The notes: a model not told the origin generated them from the sequence alone. A stretch of 64,000 bases of DNA from Nitrospirales bacterium (GCA_031315915.1 JALDRK010000010.1:51623-115622); one strand, 5' to 3'; numbered from the stretch's first letter, positions 35,417 to 45,373 are shown. Made by a program: numbers and translations.

Positions 35417-36660
35417 ATGGATAAAGAGCAGCCGGGAATCAACCGTAGAGGATTTGTCAAGAAAAGTCTGGCTCTTGGCCTTGCCGGTCTCATGCATCCT
35501 CAAATTCTTTTTGCCGATCAAACATCCGATCAAACCGGGTATGTGAATCTTCCTTTCGAGCGGGGCGGCGGCCATTGGTGGCGTTTCCTCAAAAGCGGCC
35601 GCTCATGGTGATGACCACGAGACCTCCTCAATTAGAAACGCCCTTCTCCATTTTTCATGAGAGCATCTTCACACCCAATGATGCATTTTTTGTTCGCTGG
35701 CATCTGGCGAATATCCCCCAAAAAATCGATCCGGACACCTTTCGATTGACCATTCGGGGCCGAGTGAATCACCCGCTCTCCTTGAATCTCCACGAACTCA
35801 AGACACAATTTGAACAAATGGAAATTGCGGCAGTGTGCCAATGCGCGGGCAACAGTCGCGGGTTTTTCCAACCTCGTGTACCTGGAGGACAGTGGGGAAA
35901 CGGGGCCATGGGAAATGCAAAATGGAAAGGAGTCAGGCTCCGCGATCTGTTACAAAAAGCCGACATGAAAGAGGATGCCCGTCATGTCCGATTCGATGGA
36001 CTCGACCAACCTGTCGCCGAGGCCACACCTGACTTTCAAAAATCTCTGGGACTTAATGATGCGCTTCATGAAGAGGTGCTGGTAGCCCATTCCATGAATG
36101 GGGAATCTTTACCCATGCTGAACGGATTTCCTCTTCGCCTCGTTGTCCCTGGATGGTTTGCCACCTATTGGGTGAAGATGCTGAATGATATTGAAGTGCT
36201 CAATGAGGCGGATCAAAATTTTTGGACCACCAAGGCCTATCGCCTGCCCGCTGATCCCTGTCACTGTGCGAGACCCGGAGAAATGCTCACAAGCACGGTT
36301 CCGACGGGCAAGATGGCAGTTCGTTCCTTTATCACCAACGTGGAAAATGATCAAACTGTCACGGGAGGAAAAGTGTTCGACATCAAAGGCATTGCCTTTG
36401 ACCAGGGTTATGGCATCGATCGTGTGCTATTCTCCATGGATGGCGGCCAACAATGGCAATCCACTCGCCTGGGGACCGATTATGGGGACTTCAGCTTTCG
36501 TCCATGGGAAGCGCAATTTATTCCCGAGACCGGTCGTTCGTATCGTCTTCAATCACTCGCGATCAACCGCATAGGGGAATCCCAGCGTTTCAGCCCACGA
36601 TGGAATCCGAGTGGATATCTGCGCAATGCCATTGAAACCGTCACTATTCATGCAATCTAA
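35417..36660 (+). CDS. Molybdopterin sulfite dehydrogenase (SorA-like), frameshifted
   Basis: The Tat signal INRRGFVKKSLALGLAGLMH opens the frame from ATG 35417. At 35572 the CC of GGCCATTGG needs one more C to join the second frame; with it the protein of about 414 residues reads through. The main part has the Mo-cofactor domain with ligand Cys in AAVCQCAGNSRG, VPGGQWGNGAMGNAKWKGV and LPMLNGFPLRLVVPGWF. A dimerisation domain follows (GIAFDQGYGIDRVLFSMDGG). It oxidises sulfite to sulfate in the periplasm and passes electrons to the cytochrome encoded next. Confidence 0.85.
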
Positions 36661-36672
36661 ATCCGGCTCATA

Positions 36673-37332
36673 ATGCGAGTATCTTTTTTTCTATCTGTGT
36701 GGCTGCTGGTCACGATAATTTTTTGTGGGCAGGTGGTTGCTAAAAACCCGGAAGAGATATTGACGTTCAAACTTCCTTCCGACCCCATATCGTTTCAACC
36801 TGCCCCCGGCAGCCAACTTGCCAACAATTACTGCTTGATTTGTCATTCGGCTGAGTATATTTATATGCAACCGCCCCATCCCAGGGAACTATGGACGGAA
36901 ATTGTTCACAAAATGAAAGAGTCTTTTGGCTGCCCCATTCCTGATGAACAGATTTCTCCTTTGGTGGATTATCTCCTCAGTCAAAACTCCATCCAGATTT
37001 CGCCACCCACTCATTCTGTGCAATCTGAGGCTCCCGAGATTATAGCGGATCAACCCCAGAGTTTTCCCGGAGACCCCCGGAACGGGAAAGTGCTTTACGA
37101 ACGGCATTGCCCGACTTGTCATGGGGCAGGCGGCAAAGGGGATGGGCTCATTGGACAATCCCTCGTTCCGCCTGCCGCCAACTTGACCTTATTGAGGGAA
37201 AAATCGGATACGTCCATTCTGGATACGATTCGAAATGGGCGTCCCGGAACGGCCATGCCTTCGTGGAAGGATTATCTGAATCATTCGGAATTGAATGATC
37301 TTCTTTCCTACATTCGAACACTATCTCCATAA
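36673..37332 (+). CDS. Diheme cytochrome c, sulfite dehydrogenase partner (SorB-like)
   Basis: 219 residues with a signal peptide (SVWLLVTIIFCGQVVA). Haem sites are CLICH (NNYCLICHSAEYIYMQPP, the SorB-type first domain) and CPTCH (ERHCPTCHGAGGKGDG, a class I domain). It starts 12 bases after the sulfite dehydrogenase stop. It most likely accepts electrons from that enzyme and passes them toward a terminal oxidase. Confidence 0.85.
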   Translation: MRVSFFLSVWLLVTIIFCGQVVAKNPEEILTFKLPSDPISFQPAPGSQLANNYCLICHSAEYIYMQPPHPRELWTEIVHKMKESFGCPIPDEQISPLVDYLLSQNSIQISPPTHSVQSEAPEIIADQPQSFPGDPRNGKVLYERHCPTCHGAGGKGDGLIGQSLVPPAANLTLLREKSDTSILDTIRNGRPGTAMPSWKDYLNHSELNDLLSYIRTLSP

Positions 37333-37490
37333 TATTTATTGACCTTGCTTGATTTGTCATTCCAACCCAACAGAATCGGCGTGAATTTCACCAGACGCTC
37401 AAGAAGTATGGACCGTATACACCGGAAAACTCCCGTTTCAATTACACCACATTCTTAGGGCACTCTCAGTATCACCACTCCGGCCAACCG

Positions 37491-38930
37491 ATGCGCTACG
37501 TTAAAATCGTCGCCACAATTGGACCTGCAACCTTTTCCACGGAACATCTCAACCGACTCCTGGATGCCGGCATCAATGTGGCCAGACTCAATATGTCTCA
37601 TGGGACAATGGACTGGCACAGAACCACCATTCAACGGCTCCGTCAACTTTCCCATCAGAAAAAAATCCCGCTCGCCATCCTACTCGATTTGGCTGGTCCC
37701 AAAGTCCGCCTGGGGAATCTTCCTCAAGAAGGGATCACACTAACGCAAGACCAAAGAGTTTCTCTGGTTGCGCGCTCATCTCAAGGTTCAACTCCCAAAT
37801 CTGATCGCTCTATGGACCATGAACTTCCTATCGAGTTACAGACCTTTCCCAAAGGAATACAGTCCGGACAGATCCTGTTGATCGATGATGGAAACCTTAC
37901 ACTTCATGTACAATCCCAGGAAGGTGATCGATTGGTTTGTACCGTGGCCGTGGGAGGTACCGTCACCTCCCATAAAGGCGTGAATTTTCCCGGCCTCCCA
38001 CTGGAAATCCCCGGATTCACGGAAAAAGATGCCAAGGACCTTCAATTCGGGCTAGACCTTCAGGTGGATTATGTGGCGCTTTCCTTCGTACGCCATCCCC
38101 AGGATATTCAAACCGTGAAAATTGCAATCGACAAGAGTGGTGAAAGTATTCCCGTCATCGCCAAGATTGAGCGACCGGAGGCCATTGAGTGCCTGGAGGA
38201 CATACTCGACACAGCCGATGGGGTGATGATCGCCAGAGGGGACCTGGCTTTGGAGCTGAGTCCTGAAGAAGTGCCGCTTCTCCAAAAACGCATCATCGCA
38301 TTGGCGAATCAAAAAGCCAAGCCCGTGATCACCGCCACACAAATGCTCGAGTCGATGACGCGGAATCCATTTCCCTCCCGTGCCGAAGCCTCGGACATTG
38401 CAAATGCGGTATTGGATGGAACCGATGCGGTCATGTTATCCGCCGAAACCTCCACCGGGAGGTACCCGGTGGAATCCGTTCAGGTCATGGACCGGATTAT
38501 TCGCAAAACCGAATCTGAATCCTCCCATGGCAACACCTCGTTTCCAACACCGCCCCAATCCCATTTCACCACCCCAACAGCCATCTGCCAAACAGCCGTG
38601 TCTCTTGCCCAGAAAGTCGGGGCTCAGGCAATCGCGGTCTTTACCGAATCCGGACATACGGCTTTGATGCTTTCCAGTAATCGACCGACCGTCCCTATCC
38701 TCGCCCTCACTCCATTGCAGACCGTCACCTGTCAATTGGCTCTGGCGTGGGGAGTGATACCTGTTTTGTTTCCTCAAATTGACGACACCGACCAGCGAAT
38801 TCGGCTTGCCCAAGATTGTCTTAAAAACCAGGGCTTGCTGAAGGCTGGACAACTGGTGGTGGTCGTGACCGGTGAACGCTTAGGCTCTTCGCTGGGAACA
38901 AATTTAGTCAAAGTGCATTTAGTCGCCTGA
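37491..38930 (+). CDS. pyk: Pyruvate kinase
   Basis: 479 residues. Complete family blocks: KIVATIGPA, LNMSHG, LDLAGPKVR, VNFPGLPLEIPGFTEKD, DYVALSFVR, VIAKIERPEA, GVMIARGDLALEL, KPVITATQMLESM and VLDGTDAVMLSAETSTGRYP. It converts phosphoenolpyruvate and ADP to pyruvate and ATP. Its place within a sulfur/redox cluster is unusual. No promoter or ribosome-binding site of note precedes ATG 37491. Confidence 0.95.
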   Translation: MRYVKIVATIGPATFSTEHLNRLLDAGINVARLNMSHGTMDWHRTTIQRLRQLSHQKKIPLAILLDLAGPKVRLGNLPQEGITLTQDQRVSLVARSSQGSTPKSDRSMDHELPIELQTFPKGIQSGQILLIDDGNLTLHVQSQEGDRLVCTVAVGGTVTSHKGVNFPGLPLEIPGFTEKDAKDLQFGLDLQVDYVALSFVRHPQDIQTVKIAIDKSGESIPVIAKIERPEAIECLEDILDTADGVMIARGDLALELSPEEVPLLQKRIIALANQKAKPVITATQMLESMTRNPFPSRAEASDIANAVLDGTDAVMLSAETSTGRYPVESVQVMDRIIRKTESESSHGNTSFPTPPQSHFTTPTAICQTAVSLAQKVGAQAIAVFTESGHTALMLSSNRPTVPILALTPLQTVTCQLALAWGVIPVLFPQIDDTDQRIRLAQDCLKNQGLLKAGQLVVVVTGERLGSSLGTNLVKVHLVA

Positions 38931-38956
38931 GCTCCACTAAGGATTGGAGTACGCAG

Positions 38957-40609
38957 ATGCCTCTCAACATCCTCATCGTCGGAGGCGTCGCCGGAGGGGC
39001 GAGTGCCGCCGCGAAAGCCCGACGGACCGACGAATCAGCCGACATCACGATATTCGAAAAAGGCCCCTATGTGTCTTTTGCCAACTGCGGACTGCCCTAT
39101 TACGTGGGTAATACCATTCAGGATCGTGATGATCTCCTGCTGCAATCTCCCGAACGATTCTGGAAACGCTTCAGGGTTCGAGTACATATCCTTCACGAAG
39201 TCCTGAATATTGATCCATCCACTAAATGCGTTCTCGTAAAAAATTTGAGGACGCAAGAAACCACTTCCCATCCCTATGACAAGTTAATTTTGGCCCCTGG
39301 GGCGGGAGCCATCGTACCAGACCTGCCAGGCATTCGCGCCAAAAATATCTTTACGGTCAAAACCGTCCCCGATTCCGATGCCATCAGAACGTATCTCACA
39401 GATTATCCCACCCGTCAGGTGCTGATTATTGGGGGCGGATTTATCGGACTGGAAACGGCTGAGGCCATGATGAATCGAGGCCGGACGGTCACGATCGTGG
39501 AAAAGGCTTCTCAAATCCTTCCTCCGTTCGACCCCGAAATGGCCACATTCGTAGCTGCTCATTTACAAGAGAAACACGTGGAGATCATTGTCGGGGATGG
39601 CATAAAAGGTTTTCATCCTATTGGAGAAGTGGCAAAAGAAGCCGAATTGGAAAGCGGCATTCGTCTTCCCATGGATATCGCCATTCTCTCGATCGGGGTT
39701 CGCCCTGAATTACAACTCGCCCGGGAGGCCGGACTCGCCATCGGAGAGTCCGGTGGAATCGTAGTCAACGACCGCCAGCAAACTTCTGACCCGGATATCT
39801 ATGCGTCAGGGGATGCGGTGGAAACCATGCACCTGGTCACCGGGAAGAAGACCCGGATTCCTCTGGCCGGACCGGCGAATAAACAAGGGCGGGTCGCCGG
39901 AGCCAATGCTGCCGGTGGAGATTTACGATTTTACGGGGCGCTCGGGACGGCCATTGTGGAGAGCATGGGCATCACGGCCGGGAAAACAGGCCTCACCGAA
40001 CAGGAAGCCAAAATGCACGGGTTTCCCTATTTTGTATCTTTGACCCATCCCCTGGACCATGCCAGCTACTATCCCGGCGCAGACGCTCTTCATATCAAAT
40101 TAGTCGTGGAAGAACCGACCGGAAAATTGTTAGGGGCCCAGATCGTGGGAGAGAAGGGAGTGGATAAACGGATCGATGTCCTAGCCACCGCCTTGCACGC
40201 AGGCATGAAAGTTCAGGATCTGGAGCAGTTGGATCTGGCTTACGCTCCGCAATTTAATTCCGCCAAGGGCCCGGTCATTATGGCCGGGTTCGTGGCGGCC
40301 AATACCTTGCGGGGAGAGGTGAAGACGATTACCGGCGAGGAATTACACAAGAAATTGGTAACGAATCCTTCTCTTCAACTTTTAGATGTCCGAACCCCTG
40401 ACGAATACCGAGAGGCCCATCTTCCACAAGCCCGCCTCGTTCCGGTGGATGATTTGAGAGACCATCTCAACAAACTCGATCCCAAACAAGAAACCGTCGT
40501 CTATTGCCGCGTAGGCTTACGTGGCTATATCGCCGCACGCATTCTTCTTCAACACGGGTTCACCAATGTTTTTAATCTCACGGGCGGCTTTCTCAGCTAT
40601 CCAGAATAA
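38957..40609 (+). CDS. CoA-disulfide/persulfide reductase fused to rhodanese (NPSR-like)
   Basis: 550 residues. The FAD site is IVGGVAGGASAAAKARR; the redox Cys44 is in SFANCGLPYYVG; the NAD(P)H site is VLIIGGGFIGLETAEAM. The last 100 residues are a rhodanese with LLDVRTPDEYREAHLPQA and active Cys in VVYCRVGLRGY. Such fusions reduce CoA-persulfides or polysulfides with NADH and release sulfide. GGAG precedes ATG 38957. It lies between pyruvate kinase and the second sigma54 unit. Confidence 0.9.
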   Translation: MPLNILIVGGVAGGASAAAKARRTDESADITIFEKGPYVSFANCGLPYYVGNTIQDRDDLLLQSPERFWKRFRVRVHILHEVLNIDPSTKCVLVKNLRTQETTSHPYDKLILAPGAGAIVPDLPGIRAKNIFTVKTVPDSDAIRTYLTDYPTRQVLIIGGGFIGLETAEAMMNRGRTVTIVEKASQILPPFDPEMATFVAAHLQEKHVEIIVGDGIKGFHPIGEVAKEAELESGIRLPMDIAILSIGVRPELQLAREAGLAIGESGGIVVNDRQQTSDPDIYASGDAVETMHLVTGKKTRIPLAGPANKQGRVAGANAAGGDLRFYGALGTAIVESMGITAGKTGLTEQEAKMHGFPYFVSLTHPLDHASYYPGADALHIKLVVEEPTGKLLGAQIVGEKGVDKRIDVLATALHAGMKVQDLEQLDLAYAPQFNSAKGPVIMAGFVAANTLRGEVKTITGEELHKKLVTNPSLQLLDVRTPDEYREAHLPQARLVPVDDLRDHLNKLDPKQETVVYCRVGLRGYIAARILLQHGFTNVFNLTGGFLSYPE

Positions 40610-40674
40610 ATAGCTTTCTACCCCTGGACCGGACAACAGTCGCCTCAATTCGTTATTTCAACCAGTTTGCATGG

Positions 40675-40712
40675 CGTTAACGCGTTAATTTTTAAGTTAA
40701 CGAGTCATTAAC
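40675..40712 (+). promoter_or_regulatory. CGTTAA-type enhancer site 2
   Basis: CGTTAA at 40675 and 40683, GTTAACG at 40696 and CATTAAC at 40706 repeat the half-sites of site 1. TTGCAT at 40667 lies two bases before the first, exactly as at 30851. The block centre is about 105 bases upstream of the sigma54 promoter at 40796. Confidence 0.7.
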
Positions 40713-40795
40713 ACACAAAGCTATATGTCGATTTAAAATAAATACACATGACAGTAAGCTACTGACATCTAAGTATTTTTATTATTTTTAAACTA

Positions 40796-40811
40796 TGGCA
40801 TTCACCTTGCT
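40796..40811 (+). promoter_or_regulatory. Sigma54 promoter of the response-regulator unit
   Basis: TGGCATT-N4-TTGCT matches the -24/-12 consensus with correct spacing. It lies upstream of the response regulator, tetrahaem cytochrome and kinase genes. Confidence 0.85.
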
Positions 40812-40874
40812 CAATCACTTTTAGTAAGGAAACAAATTAGAAGCAGACCCATCAATAATTTAATTTTTGCTGAA

Positions 40875-40880
40875 GGAGGG
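40875..40880 (+). promoter_or_regulatory. Shine-Dalgarno pointing to a non-ATG start
   Basis: GGAGGG lies 5 bases before an in-frame ATT (40886) and 8 before ATA (40889). The nearest ATG (40922) has no ribosome-binding site. Confidence 0.5.
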
Positions 40881-40885
40881 AATCA

Positions 40886-41331
40886 ATTATACGAGCGGCA
40901 AAACAATTAGCAACAGGTGCGATGTTTGGTGGTCCTAACACCTTAGGCCGGGCTTTGGTTGTGGACGATGAACCGGATGTTCGCAAGGTTGTCAGAATGA
41001 CATTGGAAAAATCCGGTTACGATGTAGTTGAAGCGGAAGATGGAGAGCAAGCGGTTCAAGAGATCAAAAGCGGTGAGAACCCTCTGTTGTTAGATGTGAT
41101 TCTTACTGATATCCGTATGCCAAAATTAGGCGGCCTGGATGCCATACAATATTTTCAAAAAGAATTCCCCCATGTGCCTTTATCGTGCTCACGGGATTCC
41201 CGGATCTGAACATGGCCACCTCACTGATGCAGAAAGAAGTGATTGATTATTTGGTCAAACCGGTAGATAAAGAAAAGCTGCTTGGTGCCGTGGCCAAGGC
41301 CATGGAGCAACGAGAAATCAGCTATTTATAA
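40886..41331 (+). CDS. Single-domain response regulator, frameshifted
   Basis: The receiver domain reads RALVVDDEPDVRKVV, ILTDIRMPKLGGLDAI (phospho-acceptor Asp) and then shifts frame in FPHVPL. One extra T or A at 41179-41182 restores a hydrophobic-Thr-Gly block (LTGFPDLNM) and DYLVKPVDKEKLLGAVAKAM (conserved Lys). Total length about 148 residues. The start is either ATT 40886 (good Shine-Dalgarno) or ATG 40922. A terminator follows at 41372. It is a likely partner of the PAS kinase at 43159. Confidence 0.75.
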
Positions 41332-41371
41332 GCGAGAGACTTTTCTTACTTCCTCCTTGTTTAGAAAAAAG

Positions 41372-41408
41372 GCCTCTCAATGCTTTGTTACGGATGAGGG
41401 GCATTTTT
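41372..41408 (+). terminator. Terminator after the response regulator
   Basis: GCCTCTCA (41372-41379) pairs with TGAGGGGC (41395-41402) with one mismatch and is followed by ATTTTTATT. Confidence 0.65.
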
Positions 41409-41622
41409 ATTAGCCCTCCGTTTTTTGGTGTTGATTTTGCTCTCTTATTTAGGAAAGTGCTGAGCATGGGTTTAATGAGTCAAAATACCCCAATGAAGGT
41501 GCGCTAGGGATGAGGAATTTTTCCCCATAGAATGTTCAAAAAGTTCTGTTAAATCACAAAAATTTAAACATGATGAGTGTTTCTTGTCATTCTTAACTAA
41601 TTATTTATGGAGGTTTTCCCGT

Positions 41623-43056
41623 ATGACTCCCACAAGGAATGTCCATTTACATACTCAAGGCCATGCTCTCGTACTCACGGTGGGCATCCTTCTCTGTCTC
41701 TATTTTCCCGGTCTCCTCTTTGCGGCTGACGGAAAAGATGCAGAATCCCTGATCAGCACCACATGTTCGACCTGCCATAAGTTTCAGGGTGAGGGGGAGA
41801 GTCGCTTTCACTTAAAGGCTCCGGATCTCATGTGGGGTGGAAGCAAGTTTCAGCGGGATTGGCTGATTGGATGGCTGACGGGGAAAGAACCGATGCTGTA
41901 TGCCAAGAGTTACCGGTGGGATCAGGGCCAACAACCTGACCAGCACATGACCGTCTCTCAACAGGAAGCTGAGGGACTGGCCGACTATTTCGAGACACAC
42001 CTTCAGGATCCGCGAGTAAAACCGGGTGCCATTGATATGTCGACCTTTAGTAAACAGGAGGCGAAGTTTGGAGAGGAAATCTTTATTCAACATTCCTGTA
42101 TTGGCTGTCATCAGATTATGGTGGATGGGAAAAAGACCGGTGGCCCGCAAAGCGCCTCATTTTTTAACTCAGGGAAAAGGCTGAAGGCTGATTGGATTTA
42201 TCGCTTCAACTCCGATCCCCCCGACTTTGTGCCACACAGTGGAGAGTTTGTCGGGGATGTCAGTGCATTGGGGCTGCGATATGTCACGGGGTTTATCGCC
42301 ACTCGAGGGAATGAGGATTTCCCCTATTTTGAACCGTGGAAGAGCGCCGATTTCAACCACCCGAATGTCGAAAACGGGGCTAAGATTTATCAAGAATATT
42401 GCGCACAATGTCATGGGGCGGAGGGCAAAGGGGATGGTCCGGCGGCTTCAGGCTTGGAACCCAAACCGGCGGTGCATGCCAATATTCCCTTTGAAAAAAT
42501 TCCTCTGGATTATTTGTATAACGTGATCTATTACGGTGGGAAAGCTATTGGGAAGTCTTCCATGATGCCCTATTGGGGACTGACCATAGGCGGGACAGAA
42601 GGCGTATCCGATGTCATTGCCTATTTGAAAACCACGTTTAAGGGTGCCCCAGAGGTGGTCGGGACTGCTTCATCATCAGGCGGTCCTTCAGGGGTATGTC
42701 CGCAACCACGCAACACGAAAAAAGCTCCGGCTGAATTCCAAAAACTCGTGAGTCCCTTGCCGGCCTCGAAGGGCAATATCAATGCGGGAAAAAAATTATA
42801 CCATGAAACGGCCCAACCCCTGGCCTGTCAACAATGTCATGGGGAACAAGGTGATGGACGGGGTCCGCTGGGAGGAGGACTCGTTCCACCTCCTCGGAAT
42901 TTCACCTGTGGTCAAACCATGAACGATCTTTCTGACGGCCAGTTATTCTGGATAATCAAAAAAGGGTCAACGGGAACGGGCATGATGGCGTTCGGCGGAT
43001 TACCGGACGATCAGGTTTGGCAGTTGATTCAGTACATCCGGACTTTGGCCAAATAG
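41623..43056 (+). CDS. Tetrahaem c-type cytochrome
   Basis: 477 residues. GGAGG precedes ATG 41623 by 12 bases. A signal peptide (VLTVGILLCLYFPGLLFAAD) is followed by four haem sites: CSTCH (near residue 47), CIGCH, CAQCH and CQQCH. The last two are class I domains (AEGKGDG, EQGDGRG); the first two have longer, less common surroundings (PDLMWGGSKFQRDWLIGWL and GKRLKADWIYRF). It is a periplasmic electron-transfer protein lying between a response regulator and a PAS kinase. Confidence 0.85.
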   Translation: MTPTRNVHLHTQGHALVLTVGILLCLYFPGLLFAADGKDAESLISTTCSTCHKFQGEGESRFHLKAPDLMWGGSKFQRDWLIGWLTGKEPMLYAKSYRWDQGQQPDQHMTVSQQEAEGLADYFETHLQDPRVKPGAIDMSTFSKQEAKFGEEIFIQHSCIGCHQIMVDGKKTGGPQSASFFNSGKRLKADWIYRFNSDPPDFVPHSGEFVGDVSALGLRYVTGFIATRGNEDFPYFEPWKSADFNHPNVENGAKIYQEYCAQCHGAEGKGDGPAASGLEPKPAVHANIPFEKIPLDYLYNVIYYGGKAIGKSSMMPYWGLTIGGTEGVSDVIAYLKTTFKGAPEVVGTASSSGGPSGVCPQPRNTKKAPAEFQKLVSPLPASKGNINAGKKLYHETAQPLACQQCHGEQGDGRGPLGGGLVPPPRNFTCGQTMNDLSDGQLFWIIKKGSTGTGMMAFGGLPDDQVWQLIQYIRTLAK

Positions 43057-43158
43057 ACCGAGGGCAGCCTTCCATATTCCTGCAGTTTTGTCTATGAAAA
43101 TCACACCCAAGGCCGTTGGCTCGCGCTCCGGCCTTAAGTGACCACTATTAAGGAGACT

Positions 43159-45087
43159 ATGGCCGAAGTCCCTAAGGATATTGATCGAGATGCCCAATTG
43201 GCGCATTTCACCATCCTGAATGCTCCCGATGCTATTTTTTGGGTGGACAAAGATGGTCGGTGCCATCGGGTCAATTCGGTCGCAAGCCAACTCTTAGGAT
43301 ATTCCTCCGAGGAAATGGAGGGTATGCGGGTCCACATCTTTTGTCCCAGCCTTCCACCTGAGGCGTGGCCCGACCACTGGAACCTCCTCAAAACCGGAGA
43401 TCTCCAAAGTTTCGAATCCAAGCTTCGAAGCAAAGCGGGGGAACTGATTCCCGTTCAAGTTTCCTGCAAAAATTTTTCCTTCGATGGGCAAGACTATGTT
43501 TGTGCGTTTGTTCGTGACGAACGTGAACGACACCGGGTTCGTCAGACGATTCTCAGCCTTGAACGGCAAAATGCCCTCATCCTAAAAGCGGCAGGAGAAG
43601 GCATTGTGGGATTGAATGTGGAGGGAAAGACCGACTTTGTCAATCCGGCCGCTGCAACGATGCTGGGTTATACTCCCCGGGAATTGATCGGACAGTATGC
43701 TCATGCCCTTTGGCATCATACCAAAACGGATGGCAGTCCTTACCCAAAAGAAGAGTGTCCCATTTATAAAGCGTATAAAGGGGGGCATGTCCATCATGGC
43801 GACACAGAAGTATTCTGGCGTAAAGATGGCACATGTTTTCCCGCAGAATATTCCAGCACGCCGATGAAGAATGAGGAAGGCACGCTTGTCGGAGCCGTCG
43901 TAACGTTTCGAGATATCTCCGAACGCAAAGCAGCCGAACGGGCCCTCAATGAACTTCGACTGCATACCGATCGAATCCTCAAGGCCGCCGGTGAAGGAAT
44001 TTTTGGACTGGACTTGACCGGAAGACATACTTTTGTGAACCCTGCCGCCGCCGCCATGCTTGGTTATACCTGCCAGGAATTAATCGGACAACCAAGCCAT
44101 TCTCTCTGGCATCATACCAAAGCCGATGGCAGCCCCTATCCCCAAGAGGAGTGCCCGATTTATGGCGCCTACAAGGACGGCTTGGTTCATCAAGGAGTCG
44201 ATGAGATATTTTGGAGAAAGGATGGAAAAAGCTTTCCCGCTCAGTATACGAGCACCCCAATCCGGGATGATCTTGGAAATTTAGCCGGGGCCGTGGTCAC
44301 ATTCCAGGACATCACCGAGAAAAAACGCATGGCGGCTCAGTTGTTGGAGGAAGCCAAACTGGCGGAAGTGACCAGAGTCCTTGGGGATATCGGGCACGAT
44401 ATCAAAAATATGTTAATGCCTGTGTTGTCGGGCGCAGATTTATTAAAGGAGGAATTGGACGAACAGTTCCCCGCGTTAATCAAAGAAAAAGCCAAAGGAG
44501 CGGAAACCAGTTATGCCAACAGTCTGGATCTGATACGAATGATCGTTACGAATGCCAGGCGCATTCAGGAACGGGTTCGGGAAATTGCTGATGCGGTTAA
44601 AGGGGTCACCAGTCCTCCCCATTTCACCCCATGTCGCATAGAAGAGATCGTGGATGGAGTTTTTGAAACTCTTCGCACGTATTCCGCCGAAAAGGGCATT
44701 ACTCTTCTGAAAGACGGCCTTGGTGACCTACCTGTTATCGATGCCGATGAACGTCGACTGTTCAATGCCTTGTACAATCTCATCAATAATGCCATTCCCG
44801 AAGTTCCCCGTGGCGGATCCATCACGGTCAGCGGATCTTCGGGAACGCATTCCGATATGGTAGAGTTGGTTGTCGCCGATACCGGAAGAGGTATGCCGCC
44901 TGAAGTTCGAGACCGCCTCTTTACCCCTCAGGCCATTAGCACAAAAAAGGAGGGAACCGGTCTCGGAACCAAAATCGTGAAAGACGTTGTGGATCTTCAC
45001 CATGGACGGATTCGAGTGGAAAGTGAAATAGGGAAAGGTAGCACATTTTATATTCTGCTTCCCTTATATCAGAAAAAGAACCCTTGA
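43159..45087 (+). CDS. PAS-PAS-PAS sensor histidine kinase
   Basis: 642 residues. AAGGAG precedes ATG 43159 by four bases. Three PAS domains run to about residue 390. The second and third carry the near-identical segment HHTK(T/A)DGSPYP(K/Q)EECPIY with a conserved Cys. The His box is GDIGHDIKNMLMPVLSG. The ATPase domain has NLINNAIPEV, DTGRGMPPEVRDRLF and KKEGTGLGTKIV. No transmembrane helix is visible, so it senses a cytoplasmic signal. The response regulator at 40886 is the likely partner. Confidence 0.9.
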   Translation: MAEVPKDIDRDAQLAHFTILNAPDAIFWVDKDGRCHRVNSVASQLLGYSSEEMEGMRVHIFCPSLPPEAWPDHWNLLKTGDLQSFESKLRSKAGELIPVQVSCKNFSFDGQDYVCAFVRDERERHRVRQTILSLERQNALILKAAGEGIVGLNVEGKTDFVNPAAATMLGYTPRELIGQYAHALWHHTKTDGSPYPKEECPIYKAYKGGHVHHGDTEVFWRKDGTCFPAEYSSTPMKNEEGTLVGAVVTFRDISERKAAERALNELRLHTDRILKAAGEGIFGLDLTGRHTFVNPAAAAMLGYTCQELIGQPSHSLWHHTKADGSPYPQEECPIYGAYKDGLVHQGVDEIFWRKDGKSFPAQYTSTPIRDDLGNLAGAVVTFQDITEKKRMAAQLLEEAKLAEVTRVLGDIGHDIKNMLMPVLSGADLLKEELDEQFPALIKEKAKGAETSYANSLDLIRMIVTNARRIQERVREIADAVKGVTSPPHFTPCRIEEIVDGVFETLRTYSAEKGITLLKDGLGDLPVIDADERRLFNALYNLINNAIPEVPRGGSITVSGSSGTHSDMVELVVADTGRGMPPEVRDRLFTPQAISTKKEGTGLGTKIVKDVVDLHHGRIRVESEIGKGSTFYILLPLYQKKNP

Positions 45088-45373
45088 CCCATATCCTTTC
45101 TCAGTAACGGAACTGGCGTTGACCCCTGAAACTTTTTGCGATTGCTATCGGGTGAGCCCCTGAGGTTTTTCTCAAGCTGTTTTCCCTGCCGTTTTCAGTC
45201 TCCTCCGACCAAGCATGAACGAGGAACACGATTTCCTGCATGTTCAAGTGCTTTCGGCATTGACCGGGAGTCGTCTCCCGAAACATATTCGATTTCTTTT
45301 CTGTGAATGGGATCTATGCTAGGGTAATGGAAGATTTTTTAACTATATTATCCTCCCGTTAAACCCTCATCTC

